Shown here piece after piece: positions 24,641 through 38,385 of a DNA stretch of 64,000 nt. The first letter of the stretch is position 1; each line of letters opens with the position of its first letter. The notes beneath the pieces were generated by a model that was given only the letters and a program-made list of their open reading frames with translations, did not search any database and was not told the DNA's origin. This DNA is from Sphagnum magellanicum (taxonomy: Eukaryota > Streptophyta > Sphagnopsida > Sphagnales > Sphagnaceae): positions 4,898,001 through 4,962,000 of the forward strand of contig CM038914.1 in NCBI GenBank assembly GCA_021904315.1. The letters are read 5' to 3'. The position numbers and the translations under genes were made by a program.

Positions 24641-25247
24641 ACCCTTGTTAAAACATCCCATGAGGCCCCCAAACAATATCAGAACAATATATAACATTGA
24701 TTCTTTTACAAACACAAATTGAGAAGGTATTCACAAGCAAAACACCCTGCACTCCTAGGAACATCATCAACTGAGCCTCTAACAACGAAGTGATTTCGCA
24801 AAAAATAGAATATATGTTCAGAGCTCCCACATTGATATCTACTCAACCTCCCCATATATGCACAATTCACCACAAAAATTCAAGTATATTGAACTTGAAC
24901 AACATAATGCCACAAATAGATCAGCCCGCATTGATGCCCTAGAGCTTCTCATTAACTCCATCAATGCCTCTAATTTTTTATTACATCCAACTTTCTATTT
25001 ACCAACTCTCATGTGTAACATAAATCTTGGAGATTGATGCACATGTCCAATAGAATTCACATTCATGCATTTTTCCCATCAATGTGACTACAACACAAAA
25101 TAAGAATAAAGATAACATCAATGTCCTTGTAACACACAAAGCAAAATAATACTTAACTTCTCCAAAGAGCTCCTTCTTATTTTCATCATTCTTTTGCTTT
25201 GCTCTAGCATTGGCATTATCCACATCCACACACAAGAAAAATAAATC

Positions 25248-25446
25248 AAACACCAAGTTAATCCCAAAAGTATCACTCTTTCATAAACCAACGTCATCAT
25301 TGTAGTAGCACTCACAAATCATAGAGCACTCTTGTGAATGATAAAACAAACACCAAGCTAATCCCAAAAGTATTGCTCTTTCATAAACCAACATCATCGT
25401 GTAGTAGCACTCACAAATCATAGAACACTCTTGTGAATGATAAAAA
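25248..25446. repeat. Tandem duplication of about 98 bp
   Basis: Unit 1 (25248-25345) and unit 2 (25346-25446) both run from CAAACACCAAG through TTTCATAAACCAAC and TGTAGTAGCACTCAC to CTCTTGTGAATGATAAAA. They differ at only a few positions, so the duplication is fairly recent. Confidence 0.92.
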
Positions 25447-25724
25447 ACAAAGTAAGAGATGATTTTTAATGCTTAGGACAAACACATGTACGTCTCTTTT
25501 CACACCATAAGCTCATGAGAGGAGATTTGGAGTGATGTGATCCACCTTATGCCAATAGTTTTAAAGTTGGTAGTTTAGTCAACTATGGGCAAAGTGTAAG
25601 AAGAAATATAAATATGTGGTGTTGTTGTAGTTGAATGATTTTTAAAGACATCTATCTATGAGTTTTTGCCTCTCGATGATGAAAGTGTCTACCATTAGTG
25701 TTATGCCTTCCTTTTTGGTTATAA

Positions 25725-25885
25725 TGTGTCCAAAATGTGTTTAATTCATGGACCTAAATGTGTTTAAGCAACAACAATATGTGTATGGGCTTCACCAAAC
25801 ACATTTTGATTAAACATTTGGGCAGGTATGAAAAAAGAAATGCAACATTACTTTTGTATAGCCTACATTTAAGGCCAGTTGTTGA
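25725..25885. repeat. Dispersed repeat B, copy 2
   Basis: It matches 22626-22800 in the same orientation (see there). It is followed by text that resembles other dispersed fragments of the region. Confidence 0.65.
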
Positions 25886-26149
25886 TTCAATGTTGAGGGT
25901 AAAAACACAACTCATTGATTAACCATAATGATCCAACACCCACCAATGCACCATCCATTGGATGCCCATTATTATTCAATTGTGGATGAACATCAATTAA
26001 GTTAATATTTGGTTTCACCTTGGTAACCAATTATGTAGAAAATAGGTTTCATACATAAGTAGATAGCTAAAAAAATAGATAACTATTAGGTCAATAGATG
26101 GTTTATACATAAGTAAAGACTATTTTTTACTACTTACCTAATAACATCT

Positions 26150-26320
26150 TATGGGTTGTTAATAGGTAGGTAGGGGAAAAAACAATTGAATTAACCACCA
26201 TGGTTAACTAAGGAACTAAATCCCAACAAAAAAATGTTTTCTGACTAGTTATCATTCATGTTTCAGTGTGTGCTTATGGGTGTTGGTTCACTATTGCCTA
26301 GTTGAATGAACCATTGAACA
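26150..26320. repeat. Dispersed repeat C, copy 1 (partner about 38210-38385)
   Basis: The phrases AATAGGTAG, AACAATTGA-TAACCA, AAGGAA-TA-AxCCCAA and TGGTTCA...TAGCC occur in the same order and orientation near 38215-38370. No open frame. Confidence 0.6.
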
Positions 26321-26861
26321 TCCAAGGGATCCAATTTAGCTTCAAGCTTGGCAAAAGAAGAAAAACATCGTACCCCTTGTGAGATATAATGTCTTTTGTT
26401 ATTTGATTTATGAATGGGTTAAGGTCATTAGTTTTACATATTTCAAATCACTACAGGAATAACCAAATCTTTCATGGTGTTTTAAAGGTATGGTAATCTG
26501 GGAAATTTTAAAAATTGGCAATTAACCTAATTTATTTTTTAAATAGTTGAATTTACACTATAAAAAAACTCATTTTTTTTTAAAATGACAAAATTTCTCC
26601 CAAAAAAATTAATGATGTATTGATTAGTTCCATCTTTCTTTCCCTTTTATGATTAAACAATATAACATCATATTCAAATTTCAAACATCACAAAAATGGA
26701 AATCAAAGCTTTACCAAAGTGATGTGAAAAATGGCATTTGAAAATTGAGGATGAATATCTTAATAACATAATGATGATCAAATGAAATTGATTTTCAAAA
26801 TATCATTTTTTATCACAAATACAAATAATTTCATTATGGCATTTGGGTTTTATTTTCTCAT

Positions 26862-26881
26862 ATATATATATATATATATAT
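26862..26881. repeat. (AT)n microsatellite
   Basis: A short perfect AT run within AT-rich DNA. A similar run is at 38055-38076. Confidence 0.9.
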
Positions 26882-28329
26882 TCATTTTGACAAAGGGAAC
26901 TCATCAATATGCCAAAGTTCATTAATTTAACCCAACTATTAGCTCAAGGGATTCCAATTTTAAAATGGGCTTGAAAATTAACACTAAAAAGTCCAAAGAA
27001 ATTGAATTTGAAATTCAAATTTGGTATCCCATTTAAATTACTATTTACATTAGTCATGTTAAGATCCTCTTCATTTTTTTTCAAGAATTTACAATTTTAG
27101 CTATTTATTGCCGAATATTGATTTATTTTTCACTTTTTCACTTTGACAATAAAAATTTAAAAATTAAAATTTTTGGCTATAGTAAATGTGAAAAAAAATA
27201 ATCAATAAATTAATTGTTGGATATGATTACAAAAATATATATATTAGTTGTGCTTGTAACAACTTATTTTGGAACTCTAGCTTTCATTTGCAATGTTTGT
27301 TTCACATTCTCATATATTACACTTGTTGATCCTCCCCATTTTATTGTCCATTACATATTTAACTTTAATATTTTTTGGATATTGACTAACAATGAAAGAC
27401 AAATATTCATTACTACTTGATTTCCAAAAAAATCAAGGGAAGAAAGAATGTAAATTGTGGAAAAATAACTTGTAGAAATGAAAGAATGTGGTAGTGCAAA
27501 AAGAAAATCAACCAATTGGTAGACCTAAAAAATAACAAACTTTGAGGCTTTTAAGTGAAAAAGGTTGTTGAGAGCAACAAACCATCAAAACGTAATAAAA
27601 AATAGAAGGGAATATCAAAATTGGTTCTAGCCACATTTGTGGCCACCAATTTCAATAGTAGTGAAAAAATATGGAAATAACAAAATTGCTTTTACATTCT
27701 TATAAACTACTTATAAATTACCATGTGTTCATAGTCCATATGCAAAATTGAATAATGGAACAATGTGCGAATGGTTTACAAAGGATGGGGTGCTAGAAGA
27801 AAATGACATTCAAGCTATAGAGTGTGGGACAACAAAAAAAAATCCCAAATTGAACATGCTTGAACTCAAGGAACATCCCAAGTTGAAAAATGGTTTTTCT
27901 CCTACAAAAAATGAGGCAAGCTAACAAACCATTATCAACAAATATTGTGCAACCCATCCTCAAAGTATGATACAATTCTAAACTCATCAGACCTAAAAGT
28001 GGAAGGTTTATTGCCACAAGAAACTGGTTTAAACAATTCATGAAATGATACATGTGTTGGATGTACCATCTGACAACCATCACTACTACAAAATGTGGGT
28101 GCAGTTCACTAATCTTCATTTAATGGACCAATGAATTCATTGCATTCCCATTAAGTCTTGTTCACTTGGACTAATGAATTCATTCAAAATCCAATTAAAT
28201 CACTTAACGTATAAGGACACATTTTGTTGTAATGCATTGTTACAAGCAAACTTCCACTATATTGGTTTGTTCAAGGCTACACCATGGCTTACAAGGTTGT
28301 TTATTTGGTGAAGGCATATTACATTCCAT

Positions 28330-29090
28330 TAACACTTGTTAACATCAATTAGATTGGAATCCATCTTATGTTTAATCATGGTGAGAAAACTTGGGAGCAA
28401 AAAGGAACTAAACATGTCCAAAAATTAGGTTTGAAATATAAGAGGAAAATTATTATGGTGGTATCTTTTAATGCTACAGGGAACATACTTCCACCACAAA
28501 TTGTGTTTACTAACATTATATTTAAAACATTTCCACCAAACAACCAAGGAAAAAGAAATTGCATCAAATATGGTTGGGACCTCACCTTCATTGAAAACCA
28601 TTGGTCATCCTTGGAAATAATCAAATAGTTTGTCACAAACATTCTCCTTCCCAATCTACAATCACATATTCAAATTTTAAGGTTAAAGAAGGAGCAAAAG
28701 ATGGTGTGGATCATGGATAGATGGAGTGTCCACAATTACAAATATTCTTTAGATTTGATAAAACAAAATTTAAACATCTTGTTGATTTTTGTTCTTGTTA
28801 ATTGCATAAATGAATTTCAACCAACAAATGTGATTTTGTAGAAGCCACTCAACCACACATTCAAAATTCATTTTAGTTCTTGGACTTCTTAAACAATCAA
28901 AGACATGATTGGTGATGGGCAAGAACCAAAGGTAGATTTCAAAATGGACAACTTAAAACCTAGAATTTATGTTTGGTTACATGAAGGATGGACAAAAGTG
29001 AAAGCCATGAAAAGAACAATTATCAAAAGACTAGACAAAACAAACATCATTTTAAAGTTTTTTTACCTAAATTTTAGCTAGCAATTATGG
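28330..29090 (+). pseudogene. Decayed pogo/Tigger-type (DDE_1) transposase
   Basis: One frame, kept over more than 480 bp, reads like a DDE_1 transposase: TWEQKGTKHVQKLG, KRKIIMVVSFNATGNILPP, DLTFIENHWSSLE, MVWIMDRWSVHN, LVNCINEFQPTNVIL and, further on, KPRIYVWLHEGW. This is the Tc1/mariner superfamily, where the domain cuts and pastes DNA using three acidic residues. Only the middle Asp survives (28716-28718, in MDRWSVH). The first is Asn (AAT at 28347) next to a stop (28350), and the third is Asn (AAT at 28827). Further stops occur at 28626 and after 28840. Nothing resembling the N-terminal DNA-binding domain or terminal inverted repeats was found. The element is dead. Confidence 0.8.
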
Positions 29091-30589
29091 AAGCCTTGAC
29101 ACTACAACACATTCTTCAAGGAAACAATAGAATTGTAGAAGAAAAATGGAAGCAAATTTTGATGTTGATCCAACTTTTCCAATGTCAAAAGTTGTGGAAA
29201 ATTACTTTCAACCTACACCTACACCACCATCCACAAGTGTAAGGCCATTAAAAATAATACATAAATTATGTGCACAAGTTAGGAAGAAAAAAATTAAGCC
29301 AAGTATGGAAACATGCATTTATTGTTGGCATTTATTGAAGTTTTTCTTGTTGTTATTATTGGCATTGTTGTAGTTGTTATTGTCATTGTTGAAATTGATT
29401 CAATTGTTGAGATATTTGGTGTGTGTTCAATTGTGTTTCCCATGTTGTTGTTGTTGTTGTTGTTGATATTTAATGGGCTTTGGGTACTATGTTGCTTGTT
29501 GTGGTTGTTGGCCTCCAAGCACCACCAATCCTTGCATATGTAATGTTGTTGCTCTTCCCACTAATCATGGCACCTTTAATAGCTACAAAACTTACAAAAC
29601 CCCAACATTAATCATTCCATCATTAAACCTAGTCAACAAAAAAAAAACCTCAAACCATATTTAGATGGATTCAAATGGGGATTATTTTTTCAAAGCCATG
29701 GATGGCCTCATGAAACAAAATACATAAATGCAATTGTTATAGTATCAATTACATTTATTGACAACATGTGGCAAAAGTTCAAGAAATATTATGTGAATAT
29801 ATTGGATTTAGTTTTTTGATAATGTTTTATAACATAGAATAGCAAAGTTAGATATTTGAACAATCATGGAAAATTATGAAACCTTGTTAATCATATCAAT
29901 AACAACATGTTAACCTACAATACTTGCCCAAGTTGTTTAAGTCAATGCCACCAAGTGTAAAGTTCAAGTCATTTGCCTTTTGAGGAACAATAGTTTCTAA
30001 GATTCCATGACCCAAGGCCATTAATTCTTTCCCTTTCTTTCACCTTTTGTTATGCCCATCCCTAGTTTAAAGCATCACATAAGAAGCAATTGATTAACAA
30101 TGGGTTAAAGAAATCATAGAGCAAAAGAAGTTAAATTCAGTGATCATTGCCTATTGTTTGATTCATCTTATCATTTTTTAATTAAAGAAATGAAATGCAT
30201 GTGAGATAAACCATTTATATTTCAATGATTTCCAACCCAATCCTACATGCACCCACATTAGGAAAAAAAGGGCATTTTCTAACCAACCAATTTTTGACTA
30301 CATGTTGTCCTCACCTTTGTTTCAACTACACAATAATATTTATTTTTAAAAATTCCACGTGGATGGGATGGCATCTCATATGAGTTGACATGTCAACTAG
30401 TTTGGTAAGTGGTATTGACCACTAATGGATGTTGACCATCAAAATATTTTTTAAAAACATATATAACCCAATTGAAGAGAAGTTGAAAATTCCACTTTGC
30501 CATGACATTATGCCATGCCAAGTCAATTTATTGACTATTTTGGTGGACCTTGTTTTTGAATGGATGAAACAAGGCGTGCATTTTCAATT

Positions 30590-31400
30590 GTATTTCAACT
30601 TTAATTATCATTACTTATACCCTACCCACATATTACCTACCCACCTACCAACTTATCGTTACTTACACCCTATATACATGTTACCTACTTATTATTGTAA
30701 CTTATACCTACATATTACATACCTACCTACCTAGGTACCTACAAACTATTGACCTACATAACTTAACCTACACCCTACTTTAAATCACCTATGTTATAAT
30801 CTAAATATATTTAACGTACAATTTATTTCCTACCTATAATTAGCTTGGTAATATATGTAATAAGTACTTACCTAACCTACAAAATATTACCTACCTACCT
30901 ACCTACCTACATATACTTAGAAGTAATTTGCAACACGTGTACTTACTTAACCTACAACCTACCTAGGTAGCTAATGAAGCATGCAAGCATGTAGGCTACC
31001 TTAAGTAGCTGGGTTAGATAGCTAATGAGGTTAGATTTAAATGGGGTGGCAAGGCAAGGTAAGTTATGACTACCTACCTATTTATCGTCTACCTAGATGC
31101 AATAGGAGGTCCCTAGGTAAGTAATAAGTAGATATGTTAAGTCAAATGTAGGTAAGTAGGTTATTTAAATAAATTAAGTCTAGGTAGATAGATATTAAGT
31201 AACTAGGTGAGGAGGCCAGGCTTTTAGGTAGGTACTTACTTGATTTTTGTTTAATCATGGTGTCACGACTCACAACTTACCTACTTATAGCTACTTAAGT
31301 GATTCACAACCTACCTATATTTAATCTATCACTACCTACCTAGGTCTACATAGGCTTTAAGTTAGGTAAGGAAGCTAATTAGACTTAGGCTAGGATAGTT
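30590..31400. repeat. CTAC/GTAG-rich low-complexity tract of about 0.8 kb
   Basis: The tract is made of ACCTACCTA, CATATTACCTAC, TAGGTAGGTA and AAGTAGxTA words. The left half is mostly CTAC and the right half increasingly GTAGGT/TTAAGT, so the two halves are partly complementary. There is no fixed period. It appears to have grown from a (CTAC)n microsatellite by slippage and point mutation. Confidence 0.85.
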
Positions 31401-31489
31401 AACTAAGCTAGGCAAGCTTCTTTAGCTTAGCAAGGGTTCAATTTTGTGGTACAAAATAATTGGTATATAATTTTATGGCATCTTACATA

Positions 31490-31700
31490 TTCATTTATGC
31501 CACATATTTAAAATTATACCATTTATAATGTTTAAAATATATCATAAAATGTCATTCATTTATAAATGATTCCATTTATGCCATTAAATTGTCATATAAT
31601 ATATATAATGCCATAATTAATTATGAATGGATGCATTTAATGTGGCATATAGTATGAATGAATGAATGATTGAATGTGTCAAATAATATGGATGAATGGA
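31490..31700. repeat. ATG/ATTTATGCCAT-rich simple tract
   Basis: Short variants of ATTTATGCCA, ATAATG and GAATGAATGAATG alternate here, continuing the simple-sequence character of the previous tract with a different word. Confidence 0.6.
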
Positions 31701-33669
31701 TGGTATGACATATAATAATGGTGGCAATGTGTTGGTGAGAAATTCAAAATTTGAATTATAGTTGAAAACTACTTGAAACAATGTCAACTTGCATAGTTGA
31801 AAGTTAGTTGACATCCCAACTATAACCACATACTTCATCCATCCATGGATGAAGGGATTGCCCTTATATAACATTATCAGTCACTTTGAGTTTTTTTTGC
31901 GCTATAGTTTAATTTTTTTCACCTTTTCAGAATTTGTTTTGTTTTATTTTGCTTTTCTTTAGGCCCAACTTGTGTTTAGAAATTTAAATCATGTAGTTTA
32001 ATATCAATTCATGGATTTTTTCAAATGAGTGCATCATGCCTTTTGCATGAAACATACATGTAAAAGTTACACATGGAAAATATAAGGAAAAATACCATTT
32101 CATTGAAGCCCCAAGGTTGAAATTTTGCAACATGGGCAGTTTTCAAGGTGAAAAAAATTGGAACCCATTGGCCTTGATCACAACTAGCTAGATCATACAT
32201 TGTATTATATGCCATAATGAGGTGGTTGGTTTAGAAATTATGGCCTTGTGCACTAGTTGTCACAAAGGCCTAATTGTTTATCACAAATCAAATGGCATAA
32301 CCATGAAAAAACACCTTCAGGTGGATCACAAGTTGTTGTATAAGAATTAGTCATAATTAAATGCCATAGCTACTCATGTTACTAAAGGTCCACATGCTCA
32401 GGAATTGGCCACAAAAAGGGGCACAACATAAACTCCAATGACATTTCAACGTTTTTTTTTCAACCAACCCCTTCAAGAAAGACCATAAAACACAAAAAGT
32501 TTATTTGGAGGATAATATTAATTTTAATCAAGGAATTTCTAACCTTGATGATTGTTGAGTCCATTTGGTTGCACATGTTGACTTACATATTATGCCCATG
32601 GGTGTTATTTCCATCCAGGCAAGTATTTGTGAAAGATGTGTTGTTTGCATTGGTGCAAAAACCTTGGTTGAGCATGTGCAACATGCTTAATTACATGTTT
32701 ATCTACAACATTCTCCTTTGACTTGTAAACGTCAAAAGGTGCACACAATATATTTGCCATGGTTGTGAATTTTCTTTCCAATGACTAGTAGCCCAAACAC
32801 GTCACCATTGGCTTGTTTGAAGCATCTAATATAAGTGGTGCAACCATGGTTTTGAAGTTGTAATAACTCCTAGATAGGTTTTCCCTTACTCAAAAATTAT
32901 TGTTTACATTAAGGATGAAAGGTCCAATTTACAAACATGTGCCACTATTTTTAACTCAATGGGTTTTTGTAATGCATTTGGCATGTTTAAGCCATTTGAT
33001 GACTATTATTTTGTGTATTTTCTTTCAAAAGTGTCTTGATATGTTGTGATACAATGGACAAAAAAGTCTCCTATGGGTCGAGTTATGTATTTGTTAAGAT
33101 TACCCAAGTTAATATTCAAAAAATGCATTACATGGCCAAAAACATTTGATAAAGGAGAGACATGCTTGGGACAAAGCATGTGTGGATTTTGGGTTAAGGC
33201 CTAGAAAGCTAAACACATTGGTGAAAACTAGGTATATGTGTTGATTTTGTTTCTTGCTTATTGTGTTTATTGTTTTTTCATATTCCATGCATCATGGTAT
33301 CACTTTCACATTTATTTGGGTTTTTGTTTTTTTTTTTTCTTTACATTGCAGGTTTTTAAGTCATGTAATTTTGTTTCAAGATGCTTTGACATTATGGGCC
33401 CCAATCATTGCTTTGTGTTATACTTGATACTTTAGGTGGCATTGCAAAGGCACATTCTATCTATGAGAACTTGGGCAATTTGTGAAACAATGGTGAAAGT
33501 GTTGTCACAGATTGTGACATATGTGTTGAATTAAAGTCATGATCATTAACTTGTTGGATATATTTTGTAAATCATTATATCCACATGTTGTGGCTTTGTG
33601 ATGAGCTTTCCCACCAAATTGTTCTTGAAAGGGCATGCATTTGAACAAAATTATGGTGTTGCTCTTAAA

Positions 33670-34215
33670 GAGGTTGAAAGTTGAGAATTTAAAAATTAAA
33701 ATACATGCTTACATCTTTCTATGCATCTACATTTTGAGTGGGATTTAAATGTTATGCTTTGAAAGCTTTGAATAGCCACTAACATCTTTCTATGCATTTG
33801 CATTGTGATTGGGACTCAAGTGCTACTCCTTGAAAGTTTAGAAACTAAAAAACCCATTAACCTTATGTTTATGTATATACATTTTGAGTGGGATCCAAGT
33901 GTTGTTCCTTAAGAATTCAAAACTCAAAAAAACCATTGACAAAATTTTGTGTAAGTGTAATTTGAATGGAACTCAATTGTTATTCCTTGATAAGTTAGAC
34001 GTTAGAATAATCATTGACATTTTTTTATGCATTTGCATGTTGAGTGGGATTTAAGTTTTGAGAATGAAGAGTACTTTAAAATTTAAAATACCCACTAAAA
34101 TTCATATGTGCACTTGCAATTTGAATGGAATTCAAATGTTGAGAATTGAAAGGTTGAATGTTAAATTTTTTAAATACCTATTGGCATCTTTTTTTGCATA
34201 TACATTGGGTGGTTA
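33670..34215. repeat. Minisatellite of about six units of 85-95 bp
   Basis: Each unit holds CATxTTxxTATGCATxTxCATTxTGAxTGGGAxTxAAxTGTT followed by a CTTGAAAGxTTxGAA-like segment and AAAAACCCATT. Units start near 33700, 33785, 33860, 33945, 34015 and 34105. They have diverged clearly, and a last partial unit ends near 34215. No coding frame. Confidence 0.8.
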
Positions 34216-37200
34216 TGTGTAGGTAAAGGGATGAACTATTGTAAACTATAACCAAATCTGATACAACCAACAAACAATTTAATTTATAAGTCACTTATCA
34301 CTTGATTTTTCCTTTCCTTGTTTCAACCATTTTTTTTCAATTTAACCTTGTTTTCTTGTAAATTTGTTCCAGTATACCAAATGGAAATTTTAATTTAAAA
34401 ATTTCTCTTGTGTTTCGTGTTTCATATTCTTTACGCGGAAATAATTATATGTGCATGTGTTTATCTTTGGGAATTTGTAAATAGGTGATGTGCATGGATT
34501 TTTTTATGGTTTTTTTTGTGTAATGTGATTTTAAATCCAAGAATTGGCAAGTTTAAAAACCTAAAATCAATCTATGAACATGGTATTTGACAAATATTCG
34601 TCCTCTCTATTAATGAAACACCCAAACCCAATTCATAATAGTTACAAATTAAAAATTTTAATACTTAAAATTATTTATTATTTGGAGGTGAAACAAATTA
34701 AAGGCCCAACCTCATATGGTATTTAAAAGATTAAAAATATTTTATATATATGGCTAGTATGTGAAAAATCAAATACCTACCCAACACTAATGTGAACCCA
34801 TGGAGTTGAAATGGAATTATGTTATCCATTTCATTATGTTTAATTGTGTAGATTGAGGTAGGTAGTTGAAAGTTAGACTTGAAATGATAATTCATTTTAG
34901 AACATCTTTGGTAATGTTTAGTATATGACTTTGAAAATTAAAAGTGGATGAAGAAAATCAAAACATGTTAATTTTCAACAAAATGGTTTTGGCACAACAT
35001 TGTTGCACAATTTGTTGAGGATGATGTAAAGCACAATAAATCCTAGCACCTATTAGGAAAAAATGCAACAAGTATGTTTTGATTGTTGTTCCATGCTTGT
35101 GATTGGCTAGTCCAAGTGGTTTGTTATTAGTAATTTCCCACCTATTTGCAATCCCATTTTTTGTTTTATGGGTACGATTAGAAAAAAAGTAATGATTAAG
35201 GCTTGCTATGGTGAGGGACCATGACCATAAAATGTCGAGAGCCTTCAAACCACATCCACAAGCTATTTCATGGAAATTAAAAAATCATTTATATTTGGGT
35301 TTGAGTTTTCAAATGCAATGTAAAGTGAAAAAAAAAATTATTGAAGTACCAACATATTATAATGGAGCTTATATATATATGATGTAATTATTTTATTTTT
35401 AATTTGATATTATATCTAAATTTTTTATATTGGTGGTTTAGGGGTTTTCCTTTCTTTTTCTTCATTTTTTCCATTTCAACAAGTAAAACCACCATGAATC
35501 ATAAAAGAGAAAAAATATTGTTAATTTTTTGTTACCATACATGCCCATGGGTTAACAAACTTCATGTCGACCTTTTATTTTAGATTATTTTTTAAATGAA
35601 AAAAAAAATGTAAGAAATCACATCCTTTTTGGCCCATTGTTTATGTGCCCATGACCTTTGTGCCCACCTTGAAAAAAAATTATTAAAAAATTGGAAAAAA
35701 ATCATGACAAAAAGTTTATAAACCAATCATGGTTTTTATCATGGTCTAACAAATGTCCAACCCACCTCTAAAGAAAACTATAAAAAAAAAGAATTCCAAC
35801 CATCAAAATTTGACCAATCATGGTTTTTGAGCTCATATAAGTTTAACAAACTTGTTGCCATGCCCACTTCAAATAGATGGGCTTGACAACAAATATGTTA
35901 AATCATTAAACATTTTCCATTGTGTGTTTAATGTTGATTTTTCATCCATTTACATTTCTTTGGTCCCTTAGTGTTTGAACCATATGTAAATTAGACTTGA
36001 ACCTTGAAATGATTTTTCTTCCAATCATAGTCATCCATTTTGATGATCATGGGCTTTTCAAGCTTTCGTGTAAAGGGGGCCTAAACTTGGACTTGACGAA
36101 TATTTTTGTAACATCATGTATTGAACACCACTAAGAATGTTCTTAGTTTTCACCTTATAATCCTTGACCTCTTTATTTAATCATGAGAATCTAAAGAACG
36201 TGCCTTAAGATTTTACATTCTTTTACCAAATTTAGAATCAAGGAGTTTTAATATCATTAATGCCATTTGACAAACTTGGAGGTGTGTCATTCACTTATCC
36301 ACTAGCACATACAAAATAACTCCAAAATATTGGAATGTGTCCACAAGTCATTGTGGCTAGTATTGAAAAGATTAAATAAGAAAGTGGAATGCTTTTAATT
36401 TTAATCACAATGTTTTAGGTTTAAAAAGTGCTTGGGCTTGCAATTGTTTGGAATGATTGATTTTGACAAGGCCCCTTGTTAGTGTTTTGGTGTCTTTGTT
36501 TTGAAAATTGGTAGTGCCAAAGACAATGGGTAAGGTGAAGATCCAATGTTGGAAATTGGAGGATGTGCTAGCATGATTATCATGCAAGTATTATAGGGGG
36601 CAAGAAGGAACTTTTGATGGGGAGTGACTAGTTACAAGGAAGAAGAAAGAAGAAAAAGGTTTTTTAAAGTGAAAGTAAGATCAAGGTATTTAATCAATGA
36701 AATTCTCATCACTTAATGCATTTTCTTTTCATGGTGCATTATTGTAAACAATAGTTTTGTTTGGATTGTTAACATTGGCAATTTATATTTTTGGTAATTG
36801 TTGAAGAAGGTTTGTGGTGTTTTAAAATGTTGGTAAATTTGGTTTTGTTAAACTGATGTGATGACACTAATCTTAACACTATTTTTTGGCGGAAAGCGTT
36901 ATAATATGTTAATTAACTCACAAAAATTAGGAGAATTTGGGAGGTTATGAAATGTTAAGGATAGTTTATTATCCTTTGATAATGCATTATTTGATAAATA
37001 TATGATTAGGGAAATGATGAGATCATAAAACAATTGAAGTGAGGTTTGAACTATATTGAAAATTTATTACTTCAAATGTAAGATGTGTTTTTCATTATTA
37101 GGGTAGTTTGATTGTAGGAAAATGATTTCAATAAGACTAATATCATATGTGCATCTCATAGTAACAAATTTTTTGACTTGGGCGTCTGTGATATGATTGA

Positions 37201-38054
37201 TCACTTATAAGTAATGTGCATTTTGTTGCAATTGTTATTTTGTTGGTTTTTTTTTTTATAGTTCAACAATAACATTGTTACAAGTCAAATTAATTGTTCA
37301 AATCATTTTGTAATCTAGTTGCTTGTGAATGTTATATGTTTTGGAAATTTGTTAAATCCTCTCCTTGGCTAAAGTGAACACATAGCCACCAAAACATGGT
37401 TTATTAAAAACATGTCATGATTCATTTATAGATGAACCTCGTCCAAGTTGATTGTGGATGTTAAATTTTTCACCTTGGCAATCTGTCCTTAAAATCATGT
37501 AAATGATGAGAGAATAGGTGGTTATTAGGTGAGTAGATGCATGCAAATGGATAATATTTAGTACATACATAAATGCTAGTGGGTGAATGCATTAATATGT
37601 GAACCAATATTGACGTCACAATGCAATTTTTGCAAATTAATTTTCTTTAAAACCTTTTGGTTGGTACCAAAATCAATATTCTATCCAATGGACATTGGTT
37701 TTAAGTTATCAACTTATATACGGAAATATATATATATGTGACCGTATTGTAGATTAATGCCTTCAAGTCATGCAAATGGACTTTTGAAATTGTAACATGT
37801 GCAGTGTTATTGCAATCGTGGGTTTGTATATATTATTTTTTTGGTGAACTTTTCAATATGAATTCAATATCCTTAATAAAAAAATTTAAAATCCAAAATG
37901 AAATCTTTTTTAAAAAATATTTTGTAAAAATTATAGTTAATTTTCAATTGTAGAAATTGAAATGTTAAAAGAAACTATACAAATTTTTTAAAAAAACTAT
38001 TTTCAATTTGTGCATATATGTACAAAATATTAATATCTAGTCACGACTTTTCAT

Positions 38055-38076
38055 ATATATATATATATATATATAT
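38055..38076. repeat. (AT)n microsatellite
   Basis: A perfect AT run of about 22 bp. Confidence 0.9.
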
Positions 38077-38205
38077 GAAAATGATAGATTATGATTGCTT
38101 ATATTTAATCATCCCAAACTTGAAAAAAATACAAAGAAAATGAACTCATGAAAATGTTATCATTTGCCAATTTTGGTCCATTCATTCATGCATTCATTTG
38201 CCCTA

Positions 38206-38385
38206 GTGAATGTTAATAGGTAGATAGTCAAAACAACAATTGAGATAACCAATGATGGCTAGCCAAGGAATTAGAACCCAATGAAAAGTTGTTTCCTATT
38301 CACCCACCATCCATTCCTTGGACAACGCACTAATGGTTGGTGGTTCATTCTAGCCCTTCTAGCCCACCTTTTTTTTTGGCTAGAC
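38206..38385. repeat. Dispersed repeat C, copy 2
   Basis: It matches 26150-26320 in the same orientation (see there). Confidence 0.6.

Larger units (their letters stand above)
22801..28320. other. Gene-free, AT-rich repeat stretch
   Basis: Apart from the repeats listed separately I see nothing recognisable. Open frames are short and of low complexity. The sequence between 24165 and 24640 has a more balanced composition and could be an untranslated exon or an LTR fragment, but I found no motif that decides it. Confidence 0.5.

Noticed and set aside
27793..28119. Minus-strand frame of 108 codons upstream of the transposase
   Set aside because: It lies opposite the probable N-terminal region of the plus-strand transposase and shows no motif of its own.
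29294..29518. Minus-strand frame rich in Asn and Ile/Thr (74 codons)
   Set aside because: Its composition comes from (TTG)n-type simple sequence; no domain and no splice partners.
30590..31400. CRISPR-like spaced repeats
   Set aside because: The words have no constant repeat length or unique spacers, and the DNA is a plant nuclear sequence; slippage explains it.
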